Source: Marinicella rhabdoformis
GTDB lineage: Bacteria; Pseudomonadota; Gammaproteobacteria; Xanthomonadales; Marinicellaceae
Length of the DNA stretch: 64,000 nucleotides
NCBI RefSeq assembly: GCF_009671245.1
Contig: NZ_VTFS01000006.1
Coordinates: 1,345-65,344 of the forward strand
Reading direction: 5' to 3'
Shown: positions 18,400 to 27,900 of the stretch, piece after piece
How positions within the stretch are numbered: position 1 is the first letter of the stretch
How the letters are laid out: each line of letters begins with the position of its first letter
Made by a program: the position numbers and the translations under genes
Notes under the pieces: model-generated
Database searches by the model: none
What the model saw: the letters and a program-made list of their open reading frames with translations, nothing else
Told to the model about the DNA's origin: nothing

Positions 18400-21300
18400 T
18401 CACTCTGGGTCAAAAGCAGCTATTTTAGTGCCAATTGAGCGACTGTGCCAGAGGTAAAAAATCACGGGCAAGAGTAATAAGGTCAGCAGTACTGAACTGA
18501 CCATACCACCGACCATAGGTGCGGCCAAGCGGCGCATCACTTCTGAACCTGTGCCATCACCCCACATAACTGGCAATAAACCAATGATTGTGGCACTTGC
18601 AGTCATGAGAACAGGGCGCAAGCGCATGCCAGCACCATCAATTACTGCTTGATATAGGCTGTTGAGGGTTAATTGTGAGTTAGAAAAGGCTTGGGCCAAT
18701 GCTTGATTCAAATAAACCAACATAATGACGGCGGTTTCTACGCCCACACCCGCCAAGGCAATCATGCCCACGCCCACTGCCACAGAGAAGTCATATTCAA
18801 GCAGGAACAGTAACCAAAAGCTACCTACCAAAGCCAGAGGTAAGGTGCCCATGATAAAGACCACATCACGCATGTTCTTGAAGTTAAGGAACAAAAGCAG
18901 TGCTATGATCATTATTGTCATAGGTAGTACAACAGCCAATTTGGCTTTGGCGCGTTCCATGTACTCAAACTGACCCGACCAAGTCAGTGCATAGCCGGCA
19001 GGTAAGTTGAGCTCTTGGTTCAACCATTTTTGAGCTTCCGCAACATAATTTCCAACATCCACCCCTTCAATGTCGATGAAGGTCCAGCCATTGGGGCGAG
19101 CATTTTCGCTTTTAATGCCTGCAGGGCCGTTTTCAATTGTAATATCAGCCACATCAGCCAACGTCAATTGCAAGCCATTGGGCGCAATGACAGGCAATTG
19201 TTCTAAACGCTCTGGGCTGTCGCGGTAATGTTGTGGATAGCGCATTTGAATCGGGTATCTGGCTGTACCTTCGGTACTGTATGCCAAGTTTTTGCCACCT
19301 ACGGCAGTGGCCAACACGTGTTGAATTTGAGCCACAGTCAAACCATATTGCGCTGCTTGTAAGCGGTTGATGTCCACTGTAATATAGCGCCCACCTGCAA
19401 CACGTTCTGAATAAACAGATGTGGTGCCAGGAAAGCCACCCATTAAAGTTTCAATTTGTTGGCCAATGGCCTCAATCACGGGCAGCTCAGGGCCGGATAC
19501 CTTGATGCCCACTGGTGTTTTGATACCGGTAGCCAACATGTCTATTCGCGTCTTGATAGGCATCACCCAGGCGTTACTGACGCCTGGAAACTGAATCAAT
19601 TGGCTCAATTCTTGCTTCAATTTCTTGGCAGTCATGCCAGCACGCCATTCGGATTTGGGTTTGAAGTGAATGAAGGTTTCTATCATGGTCAGTGGTGCTG
19701 GGTCAGTCGCAGTTTCGGCACGGCCAATTTTTCCGAAAACGCTTGCTACTTCGGGTACAGTGCTGATTAATTTGTCTGTTTGTTGTAGTAATTCGCGGGC
19801 TTTCCCAATAGAGATTCCTGGATAAGTGGTGGGCATATACATTAAATCTCCTTCATCCAACGGTGGCATAAATTCGGAACCCATGCGGTTTAATGGAATG
19901 GCCACTGTGCTGAGCAATATAACGGCCATTAAAACTGTGGTTTTGGGCCAGTTCAATAAGCCTTTGAGAATCGGCAGGTAGGCCGCTGTGAGTAGGCGGT
20001 TGATGGGGTTGTTGTGCTCACTTCTGATTTTACCTCTGACAAAGTAGCCCATCAATACCGGAACCAAGGTCACTGCCAATGCCGCCGCAGCTGCCATGGC
20101 ATAGGTTTTGGTGTATGCCAGCGGTGAGAATAATTTACCTTCTTGGGCTTCCAATGTGAACACGGGCAGAAAGCTGACCGTAATAATCAACAAACTGAAG
20201 AACAGGGCAGGTCCTACCTCTGATGCGGATTTTGCCACTATTTCCCATCTATTATTGTTATTAATTTCAGTGCTTTCCATGTGTTTATGCATGTTTTCTA
20301 TCATCACAATGGCACCATCAATCATGGCACCAATTGCAATAGCAATACCGCCCAATGACATGATATTGGCATTCAATCCTTGGTATTTCATGACGATAAA
20401 TGCCATTAAAATACCCACTGGTAAACTGATGATGGCAACCAAAGAAGAGCGCAAATGTAACAGGAACAACAAGCAAACCAATCCAACAACCAATAATTCT
20501 TCAGCCAGCTTGTGCCATAAATTATCAACCGCATTATCAATCAACTCACTGCGGTCATATACCGTGATCACTTCTACACCGTCAGGTAGGCTACTCTTGA
20601 GTTGTTCCAATTTGTTTTTAACGGCTTCAATGGTTAGTTGGGCATTTTCTCCAAATCGCATCACAACAATACCACCAACAGTTTCACCTTGACCGTTGAG
20701 TTCAGCGATGCCGCGGCGCATTTGGGGCCCCACATGAATGGTGGCCACATCTTTGAGTAGCAAAGGCACTTGCTGTTTATTGAGCCCTAATGGAATTTGT
20801 AACAAATCAGACACACTGGTGACATAGCCCGTGGCACGAACCATGTATTCTGCTTCTGCCATTTCGATAACAGAAGCGCCGACTTCTTGGTTGCTTTGCT
20901 GTATCGCAGTTTGAATCAGGGTCAGTGGTATGTTGTGTGTTTTGAGCTTTTCTGGGTCGAGAATGATTTGGTACTGCTTCACCATACCTCCGACTGTAGC
21001 GATTTCAGACACTCCTGAAACGGATTGTAATTCATACTTTAAAAACCAATCCTGAATGCTACGCAATTGGCTCAAATCATGCTGTCCTGTCATGTCTTGC
21101 AAAGCATAAATGTACACCCAGCCCACACCTGTGGCATCAGGTCCTAACTGACTGCTCGCGGTGGCGGGTAATTTAGATGCCACTTGACCTAAATATTCTT
21201 GAACCCGCGCTCTGGCCCAATACAGGTCAGTGCCTTCTTCAAAAATAATATATACGTATGAGTCACCATAAAAAGAAAAACCCCGAACAGTTTTTGCTTT

Positions 21301-21531
21301 GGGCACCGACAGCAGGGTACTGGTCAATGGATAAGTCACCTGATCTTCCACCACCTGTGGTGCTTGTCCAGGGTAGCTGGTTTTGACTATAACTTGAACC
21401 TCTGATAAATCAGGGATGGCATCTATGGGTGTTGTCTTGATTGAATAAAACCCAGCCGCCACCAGAAACAATGTGGCCAATAAAACCATGATTCTGTTTT
21501 TTATTGACGAATATATCAATGACTTAATCAT
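18400..21531 (-). CDS. cusA: CusA-type heavy-metal RND efflux transporter
   Basis: A 1043-residue inner-membrane pump of the HME-RND family with 12 TM helices and two large periplasmic loops. The motif GAMIDGAIVMIEN on TM4 carries the proton-relay Asp. Three methionines at positions equivalent to the CusA copper/silver relay are present: Met566 (MYMP), Met616 (PLTMIET) and Met665 (RIDML), favouring Cu(I)/Ag(I) over Zn/Co/Ni. It overlaps the adaptor gene by 8 nt and belongs to a cusC-cusB-cusA order operon. It should export metal from periplasm and cytoplasm through the TolC-like channel. Confidence 0.93.
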   Translation of the reverse strand: MIKSLIYSSIKNRIMVLLATLFLVAAGFYSIKTTPIDAIPDLSEVQVIVKTSYPGQAPQVVEDQVTYPLTSTLLSVPKAKTVRGFSFYGDSYVYIIFEEGTDLYWARARVQEYLGQVASKLPATASSQLGPDATGVGWVYIYALQDMTGQHDLSQLRSIQDWFLKYELQSVSGVSEIATVGGMVKQYQIILDPEKLKTHNIPLTLIQTAIQQSNQEVGASVIEMAEAEYMVRATGYVTSVSDLLQIPLGLNKQQVPLLLKDVATIHVGPQMRRGIAELNGQGETVGGIVVMRFGENAQLTIEAVKNKLEQLKSSLPDGVEVITVYDRSELIDNAVDNLWHKLAEELLVVGLVCLLFLLHLRSSLVAIISLPVGILMAFIVMKYQGLNANIMSLGGIAIAIGAMIDGAIVMIENMHKHMESTEINNNNRWEIVAKSASEVGPALFFSLLIITVSFLPVFTLEAQEGKLFSPLAYTKTYAMAAAAALAVTLVPVLMGYFVRGKIRSEHNNPINRLLTAAYLPILKGLLNWPKTTVLMAVILLSTVAIPLNRMGSEFMPPLDEGDLMYMPTTYPGISIGKARELLQQTDKLISTVPEVASVFGKIGRAETATDPAPLTMIETFIHFKPKSEWRAGMTAKKLKQELSQLIQFPGVSNAWVMPIKTRIDMLATGIKTPVGIKVSGPELPVIEAIGQQIETLMGGFPGTTSVYSERVAGGRYITVDINRLQAAQYGLTVAQIQHVLATAVGGKNLAYSTEGTARYPIQMRYPQHYRDSPERLEQLPVIAPNGLQLTLADVADITIENGPAGIKSENARPNGWTFIDIEGVDVGNYVAEAQKWLNQELNLPAGYALTWSGQFEYMERAKAKLAVVLPMTIMIIALLLFLNFKNMRDVVFIMGTLPLALVGSFWLLFLLEYDFSVAVGVGMIALAGVGVETAVIMLVYLNQALAQAFSNSQLTLNSLYQAVIDGAGMRLRPVLMTASATIIGLLPVMWGDGTGSEVMRRLAAPMVGGMVSSVLLTLLLLPVIFYLWHSRSIGTKIAAFDPE

Positions 21532-23008
21532 GATTTTTAACCTTTCTTATGAGCTGTTTCACGACTTGTTTCTCAGCTTGTTTTTGAATTGAAATGATGA
21601 CAAATTGATCTTCACGTATTTCAAACTCAAATGTCACATCATCGCCTTGGGAAAGTGTTGATAAGTCTGTGGTGTTTTCCACTTGAAAATCTAAAGTAGC
21701 CGCAGGGCGGTTCCATTTGGTGATGGCAGATCTTGAGATATTTATCATTCTTGCCTTCAGGTTAATGTCATTGATGCGCCCTGACACAACCGCAGATGGC
21801 CAACTGTCATCGCCCATGCGTATAAAGTCAGAAGTCTTACTGGATTCTGAGTCGAGTAAAAATTGAGCAGATGTGACCACCTTATCACCTGATTTTAGGC
21901 CAGAAACGACTTCAAATGCTTGTCCATCAGTCTCTCCAAGTTCTACAGCAACCGACTTAAAGACACCATTTCCCAACACCAAAACAACTCGATTCTGTTG
22001 GGCAGTTTGAATGACAGCCTGATGTGGTACCAGTAACCTGTTTGACTCAGTTGAGGTTAATTCATTGACCAATTGAACTTGTAAATTCATATGGGCTTTG
22101 AGTAAACCGTTTGGGTTTTCGAGTAAGGTTCGTGTTTTGATGCTGCGGTTCTGTTCGTCTGCTGATGGGTAAATGTAATCGATACTGCCAGACCAACGTT
22201 TTTGTGGGTAAAAACGGCTGGTGGCTGCCACCTTTTGGCCTTGTTGTATGTTTTGACTTGAAAACCATTCAGTATCTAACCACATGGTGTCGTTATTGGC
22301 TATGGTCATCATTGTATCTGCGGGTTTGACCACATGGCCTTCTCGTACATTCAATTCAATCACATAGCCTGATTGTGGCGCTTTAAATGGCACAGATTCA
22401 AAGATGCGTTGCTCAGCCTTCACTTGTTTAATCACTTCGCTTGGAAACTGCAATGCGGCCAATCGTTGTTCAGCGGCTTGAATCAAACTGCTGTTTTTTT
22501 GTTGTACGGCAAACAGCAGTTCTTGTTGTACATTAACCCATTCTGGAGCATAAATACGGTACAACAACTGGCCTTTTTCAACCCATTCATCACTGCTTTT
22601 AACCGCCAGTTCACGTATCCAGCCCACTGTTTTGGGGTGCACGTGGTGCATAGTAGTTTCTGCAAATCGAACCACACCTTGTGAAACACTTGATTGCTGT
22701 AAATGTCCGTAAGATACTTCTGCTGTGCGCACGCCCATGTTGTTGATGACAGCGGCATCAATTTGAATGGTTCCTGCTCCGGATTTAAGGTTTTCTGTTG
22801 GTTGATTTTCATAAACAGGCACCAATGCCATGCCCATCGGTGATAAACCAGGTTCATCACGTCGGTAATTGTCATCCATGGGTGCGACCCAGTACAAAGG
22901 TTGTTTTTTCTCAATTTTTTGAGTAATCACTTTGTCTGTATTGTTCCAAAACCATGCCAAGATTAATCCCAGAAATGTTCCAAATACAAGCCATGTTATT
23001 TTATTCAT
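21524..23008 (-). CDS. cusB: CusB-type periplasmic adaptor with C-terminal CusF-like domain
   Basis: A 494-residue membrane-fusion protein. An N-terminal anchor (about 5-20) is followed by a heavy-metal-binding segment YWVAPMDDNYRRDEPGLSPM (a CusB-type variant of the YHS-like motif). Then come the barrel-sandwich/hairpin and beta-barrel domains, and residues about 405-475 form a CusF-like OB fold. Unlike free CusF, this domain lacks the metal ligands: the WPEMTM region is RPAATL and the His is Arg. It links CusA to CusC. It overlaps both neighbours by 8 nt. Confidence 0.9.
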   Translation of the reverse strand: MNKITWLVFGTFLGLILAWFWNNTDKVITQKIEKKQPLYWVAPMDDNYRRDEPGLSPMGMALVPVYENQPTENLKSGAGTIQIDAAVINNMGVRTAEVSYGHLQQSSVSQGVVRFAETTMHHVHPKTVGWIRELAVKSSDEWVEKGQLLYRIYAPEWVNVQQELLFAVQQKNSSLIQAAEQRLAALQFPSEVIKQVKAEQRIFESVPFKAPQSGYVIELNVREGHVVKPADTMMTIANNDTMWLDTEWFSSQNIQQGQKVAATSRFYPQKRWSGSIDYIYPSADEQNRSIKTRTLLENPNGLLKAHMNLQVQLVNELTSTESNRLLVPHQAVIQTAQQNRVVLVLGNGVFKSVAVELGETDGQAFEVVSGLKSGDKVVTSAQFLLDSESSKTSDFIRMGDDSWPSAVVSGRINDINLKARMINISRSAITKWNRPAATLDFQVENTTDLSTLSQGDDVTFEFEIREDQFVIISIQKQAEKQVVKQLIRKVKNHD

Positions 23009-24263
23009 TTTGAGCTCCTTTGCTTTTTGTGCCTGGCATATTTGTCGTTTGTAAGTAATTTAAAGTCAAGCCGCTGATGGCGAATTGGTGTTGGGCTGAC
23101 ACGGCATTTAATTGTTGATTGATCAGTTCTTGGTGTGCTTTGAGCACCGCATCAATATCACTCCGGCCATTGCTGTATGCAATCATCAAAGCATCAATTA
23201 CCGATTGATTTTGTGGAATCAATTGGCTCTGGTGTAATTGATACAACTGTCGTTGGCTCCGATACTGATTCAAGGCTTGTACCCATTGGTTATTAAAGTC
23301 CAGCAACACCTGCTGCCATTTGGCATGTTGAGCATCTGCTTGCAGAGCTGCTTGACGTACTTTGCTGTTATTGTGTTTGCGATTGAAAAGCGGGATGTCG
23401 AAACTGATGCCAATACTGGCCAAATCAGCCCTTTCAAGGCCCTGATTATTATCTTGTCTGTGGCCATAAGCTGTACTGATGACCCAATTGCTCTTGTTAT
23501 TTTCGTTGACTGAGCTTATGGCCAGTTCTGCATAAGCAGCTTGTTTTTTTGCCACTTGTACCTTGGGATGAAGTTTAAAATTGGGTTGGATTTCAGAAGG
23601 CTCAATTTCAGGTAATGTTTCGTCAACCAGCACTTGCTTGATGTTTTGCCTTGTTTTAACGCCTAGCGACAAAGCGGCATGTTGTTGTTGTTGCTTGGTT
23701 TCTATTAACTGTTGTTCAATGCCATTAGCCGCCAACTCAACTTGCAATACATCGGCTTGTTGCGTTTGTGTACTGCCAGATTGATAATGGTTTGTGACTG
23801 TCTGTGACAGTTGTTTTAGCCATGCTTTTTGTTGTTGTAACAACTGCAGCTTTGTTTGTGCCCAATGAATTTGTAACCACAAAGTGCCCGCCTGTTGTTG
23901 TAGTAAAGCTTCGCGGTCTTTTTGTAGTAGATTCTGCCGTTCACTTTGAATAATGGCTTGCTGTTTTTTTATGTTGACCCATTTTTTCTTGGGCAGCCGC
24001 TGTGTCACTTTGACCTGTGCCATGCTCATGTTTTCTTGGCCTAAATCAAACCCGTCAGCGGCAACATTCATCAAACCCAAGTTGACACTGGGGTTGGGCC
24101 AATAAGCAATGCCCTCACTGTTGGCTTGCCACGCTTCGGCTTGTTTTCCTAAAGCGGTTAATTGTTGGTCGTTTTTAATCGCCAAATCAATGGCGTTTTC
24201 AAAAGTTAAGGTTTGGCCTTTTACGGATAACAACATAAGTGTCACCCAAATTAATTTTTTCAT
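23001..24263 (-). CDS. cusC: CusC-type TolC-family outer-membrane efflux channel
   Basis: 420 residues with a signal peptide (MKKLIWVTLMLLSVKGQT) and two OEP repeats rich in Gln and Ala coiled-coil helices, as in TolC/CusC/CzcC proteins. The first repeat includes GIAYWPNPSVNLGLMNVAADG, typical of metal-efflux channels (CzcC-like). It forms the outer-membrane duct of the tripartite pump. It is the first full-length gene upstream of cusB/cusA on this strand, 68 nt after a small His/Met/Cys-rich gene. Confidence 0.88.
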   Translation of the reverse strand: MKKLIWVTLMLLSVKGQTLTFENAIDLAIKNDQQLTALGKQAEAWQANSEGIAYWPNPSVNLGLMNVAADGFDLGQENMSMAQVKVTQRLPKKKWVNIKKQQAIIQSERQNLLQKDREALLQQQAGTLWLQIHWAQTKLQLLQQQKAWLKQLSQTVTNHYQSGSTQTQQADVLQVELAANGIEQQLIETKQQQQHAALSLGVKTRQNIKQVLVDETLPEIEPSEIQPNFKLHPKVQVAKKQAAYAELAISSVNENNKSNWVISTAYGHRQDNNQGLERADLASIGISFDIPLFNRKHNNSKVRQAALQADAQHAKWQQVLLDFNNQWVQALNQYRSQRQLYQLHQSQLIPQNQSVIDALMIAYSNGRSDIDAVLKAHQELINQQLNAVSAQHQFAISGLTLNYLQTTNMPGTKSKGAQNE

Positions 24264-24331
24264 GGAAATACCTGTTCATTTCATTTTGACGCGCCATGAA
24301 TCATCAAAATTCAGACGCACTGATGCAATGT

Positions 24332-24622
24332 TCAGGTCAGGCTGGGTGGGCGAAGCAGGGGAGTGGTGTTGTGAGATAATTGCCAATCGAGTGACAATTT
24401 ATTTAATCCATTGGACGCATTGTATGTCCATTCTTTGGTGCCAACTATGGCAACAGACTGGCTGTGACAAGAATTATAGTCACAGGAACAATCATCGCAA
24501 CAGTTTTCCATATCAGGTGTCGAGGTGTCATTCATGCCATGGTTCATGTCAGCATGGTTCATCTTAGAATGGTCCATGCCGGAATGGTCCATAACATCAG
24601 ACACAGCTGCTTGATTTGTCAT
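24332..24622 (-). CDS. CopL-like His/Met/Cys-rich metal-binding small protein (probable N-terminal frameshift)
   Basis: 96 residues from ATG 24622. The first half is dense in metal ligands (DHSGMDHSKMNHADMNHGM) and is followed by a cysteine cluster (ENCCDDCSCDYNSCHSQ) and a C-terminal LLRPP. This composition resembles CopL/DUF2946-type small exported proteins next to copper-resistance genes. No signal peptide is in this reading. Upstream, an ATG at 24708 opens a 29-codon frame with a leucine-rich signal-like stretch (FSQLLLLLALLLGS) that ends at 24619 in another frame, while the downstream frame reads GQHQSWAENNCQHM before Met24622. A one-base frameshift near 24660 is suspected. It probably binds copper or regulates the cus operon. 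Confidence 0.6.
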   Translation of the reverse strand: MTNQAAVSDVMDHSGMDHSKMNHADMNHGMNDTSTPDMENCCDDCSCDYNSCHSQSVAIVGTKEWTYNASNGLNKLSLDWQLSHNTTPLLRPPSLT

Positions 24623-24840
24623 GTGTTGACAATTATTTTCAGCCCACGATTGATGCTGCCCAAGAGCAGGGCCAACAATAAAAGCAGTTGTGAAAATAAT
24701 GAATGCATCCGGCTATTCTATACTTGAGCCAATTATTTTTCAAAGCTTTTGATGTTTAAAATCAGCTTTCACCTATGAATTCCATACCGAATGACGTGTC
24801 ACTTTGATGATTATTTCATTTTTAATGTTTAAGTAAATGA

Positions 24841-24870
24841 TTGAAGAATAAAAAGATTGTTTGCTATAAA
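24841..24870 (+). promoter_or_regulatory. Candidate sigma-70 promoter for the alpha-2-macroglobulin gene
   Basis: TTGAAG at 24841-24846 and TATAAA at 24865-24870, with an 18-nt spacer, about 65 nt before the ATG at 24936. An AAGGA ribosome-binding site lies 9 nt before the start. Prediction from consensus only. Confidence 0.4.
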
Positions 24871-24935
24871 ATGAACAGAAATACACGTCAGAATAATGGC
24901 ACATTATAAAAGGGCTTTATAGCAAGGACATTGAA

Positions 24936-27900
24936 ATGAAAACCTCACAAATTAAATACATCCATCACATCAGTCGATACAAATTATTTTGGACTTTAAG
25001 CGTTTTACTGTTTTTATCAGCGTGTCATTTAGCAACAAAAAAAGACATGGATGCTGCACCTTTTTCTTTGGCTGTGTCTGCCGATGACCTGACATTAACT
25101 TTCAAAGAAAAAGTGCAGAAGATCAGTGTTGATGACATGCCCATCAGTTTCCAGCCACAACTGGCCTGTCAGTGGGTGTGGTTATCTGATCAAATCTTGC
25201 GTTGTATGATCAACAGGAACAATGACCATGGCATTGGCATTCAAGGAAACACGCGCTACTCAATCAATTTATCTGACGGCTTAACTTCGGTAAATGCTTT
25301 GCCAGTTTATAAATATTCTGAAAATTTTGTATTTTCAAGACCGGAGGCCAGGTACTTGAATGTTGTTAAATGGTCTTCGCAAATTGACCCCATATTTTCT
25401 GTTCAATTCAATACCGAAATAAACAGACAGGCACTTAAACCGGAAAGTTTTAACTTGGTGCACGAAGGTAAAAAATACCCTTTAGAAGTTTTAGATTTTG
25501 ACAAAAATAATTATTTACTTCAAAACCATCTTGCCAGAATGGAAGATCAGGTGGTCTTACTTCAGCCCAAGGTGTCTTTGGCCTATGACACTCATTATCA
25601 ATTGGCGATAGATGACAATATAAAACCATTAAAAGGCGATGTAAAAAGCAAAGAAGAAGTGACGTCGCTTTCACTCAAAACATATGGCTTGAAAAATAAA
25701 CTGATGGCCAATTATTGTTCTGATAAGTATTATTCTTGGCATTCAAAAAAAGTAGGGACATGCTTTTTGGATGACTATTTTGTTTTTCAGTTGGATCGAG
25801 AAATTAATTACACCCTCAATCCTCATTGTCAACGCTTGTTAAAGCGCGGTTTATTAAAAGACAAAGGTTATAATAAAAAATACCACATTCGTGTTTTAGA
25901 TTTTTTTGATAATCAAACTGAATTCAAAAGCTGTTTAGAAAAAGTAACAGATGTTTTTGATCAAGTCAGTGACTTGACAGAAGTGTTAACTGTGCCTTTT
26001 GAAGACAGTTTTCGCCCAAAGTTACATTTAAAAAATAAAGCATACCAGTATGGTTCTTTATCCAATGAAATTACTTTAGTTACGAGTACCATGAACTTGG
26101 ATGCGTTTCATGTCCAGATTAATAAAGTGAATGATCAAGAGGTGGATTTGTCATTTACTCAGCAAGTTACAGATAACCAAAAAAATAAATACATGACCAC
26201 TCAAATTGAGGTGCCTTTTGAAGGCGAGATACATGCCATAGCCGGCGAGATTGGTATAAAAAAAGATTCAAAAGACACAGTTCCCTTTAATGTCACCAAA
26301 GCACCCTTTCATATCAGCCTCAAAACGAACCCAAGGTTTGTCGCATTGATGTTGCATGATGCTAAAAACATGCAACCAGCGAAGAAAACAGCAGTAAAAG
26401 TCATTACACAAATGCAATCTTATCAAGGAATTACAGATGATTCTGGCTTTGTACAAATAGAAGTTTTACCTTCAGATTTTGATGATGAGAATGAAGTTGA
26501 TGAGCTTGCATTGCTTATCAATTATCAAGGAAAAGAATACAGCATTAATGACATTGATGAGTTGGGTTACGAAACATCAAGCGAGGAATCAGATGATGAT
26601 TACTATACTTATGATGAGGGCGAATTACTGGTATGGGGTATCACTGACAAACCTTTGTACCGTGCAGGGGAGAAAGTGAAATACAAACTGTATTTCAGGG
26701 AGAAAAAAGGAGATGGTTTTGTTATTCCCAAAATTGACTCCAGTATATTCGCTAATGTTCAAGGGTATAACAGAATCAGTGGCTATGAAATAGATTGCTC
26801 CAATTACCTAGAATGCCATTCTTTTTTCAAAAAAGAAATCATGGAGTTGGATCAGTTTGGTTCTGTTTCAGGTGAATTTAAAATTCCTTTATCAACAAAA
26901 AATGCAGATTTTTCATTTAACTTTGCTTATCCAACAAATCCTGAGTCAGAGGAAACGACCTATTGGGGAGATGAAAAAAGCATTTATTCAGAAGTTAGGT
27001 TCCAAGTAACTGACTTTCAAACCTCACCGTATTTATTGTCAGTAGCAACAGATAAGAAAATGCTCACTCCGAATTCACCTTTTACAATCACAGGTGAAGC
27101 CACTTACTATTCTGGTGGACCGGTGATCAATCAAAATGGAGAGTTGACGGTAGAAGTGTCTGCCAAGAACTTTGTTGAAGATCATCCACAATATTCAGGT
27201 TACAGTTTTTTACAGTGTCACGGCTGCTATGGTGAAACAGATTTTATCAGTTCCTTGACTTATGATGACCAGGGTCAGATTTCGACTGAATATAAAATCA
27301 AAGCAAATGACGTCAAATATGGAACGGTTAAATTCAATGCGGGCATTGAACCTGAAAACAGTTCATGGACTTACAGTCAAAACTTGAATGTGCCTTATTA
27401 TCAAGATGATTATTTTGTAGGGATAAAGGCTGATCAGTACATGTACTTGGCCAATGAAAAGATCAATATTGAATCCATCTTGGTCAAATATACCGGCGAA
27501 GAGCAAAGCAATCCAAGTTTCAAATATGAAGTGGCCAAGGTCAATGAAAATGGTGGAGTACAAGCATACGAAGCGATAGCATGTTCAGAAAATAACAAAT
27601 GTCAAACCACAATCTCTCAAGCGGGTCGTTATAAATTAAAAGCCAAAAGCGCAGTAGCTGGGGTGAATTATGAGCATGAAATTGATGTTTATGTCTACCA
27701 GCCCTCTCATGCTTTTAATTACACCAAGTATAAATCACCCCAGATTTTATTAGACAAGCCCAAGTATGACATTGGAGATGTGGCAAAAATAACCATCAAC
27801 ATGCCATACCCGAAGGCCAAGGTGGCGGTATACCTTGAAAGGAACCGTATATTGAAACACTGGGTTAAAAGCACTGACAATGGCAGTATTGTTCTGGAGT

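Noticed and set aside
20108..20692. 194-codon ORF antisense to cusA
   Set aside because: Low-complexity composition from antisense reading of TM helices; cusA is clearly the coding strand.
22483..22914. 143-codon minus-strand ORF inside cusB
   Set aside because: An alternative frame of cusB with no domain of its own.
24109..24567. 152-codon plus-strand ORF over the cusC start and CopL-like gene
   Set aside because: Antisense to two better-supported minus-strand genes; no domain or ribosome-binding site.
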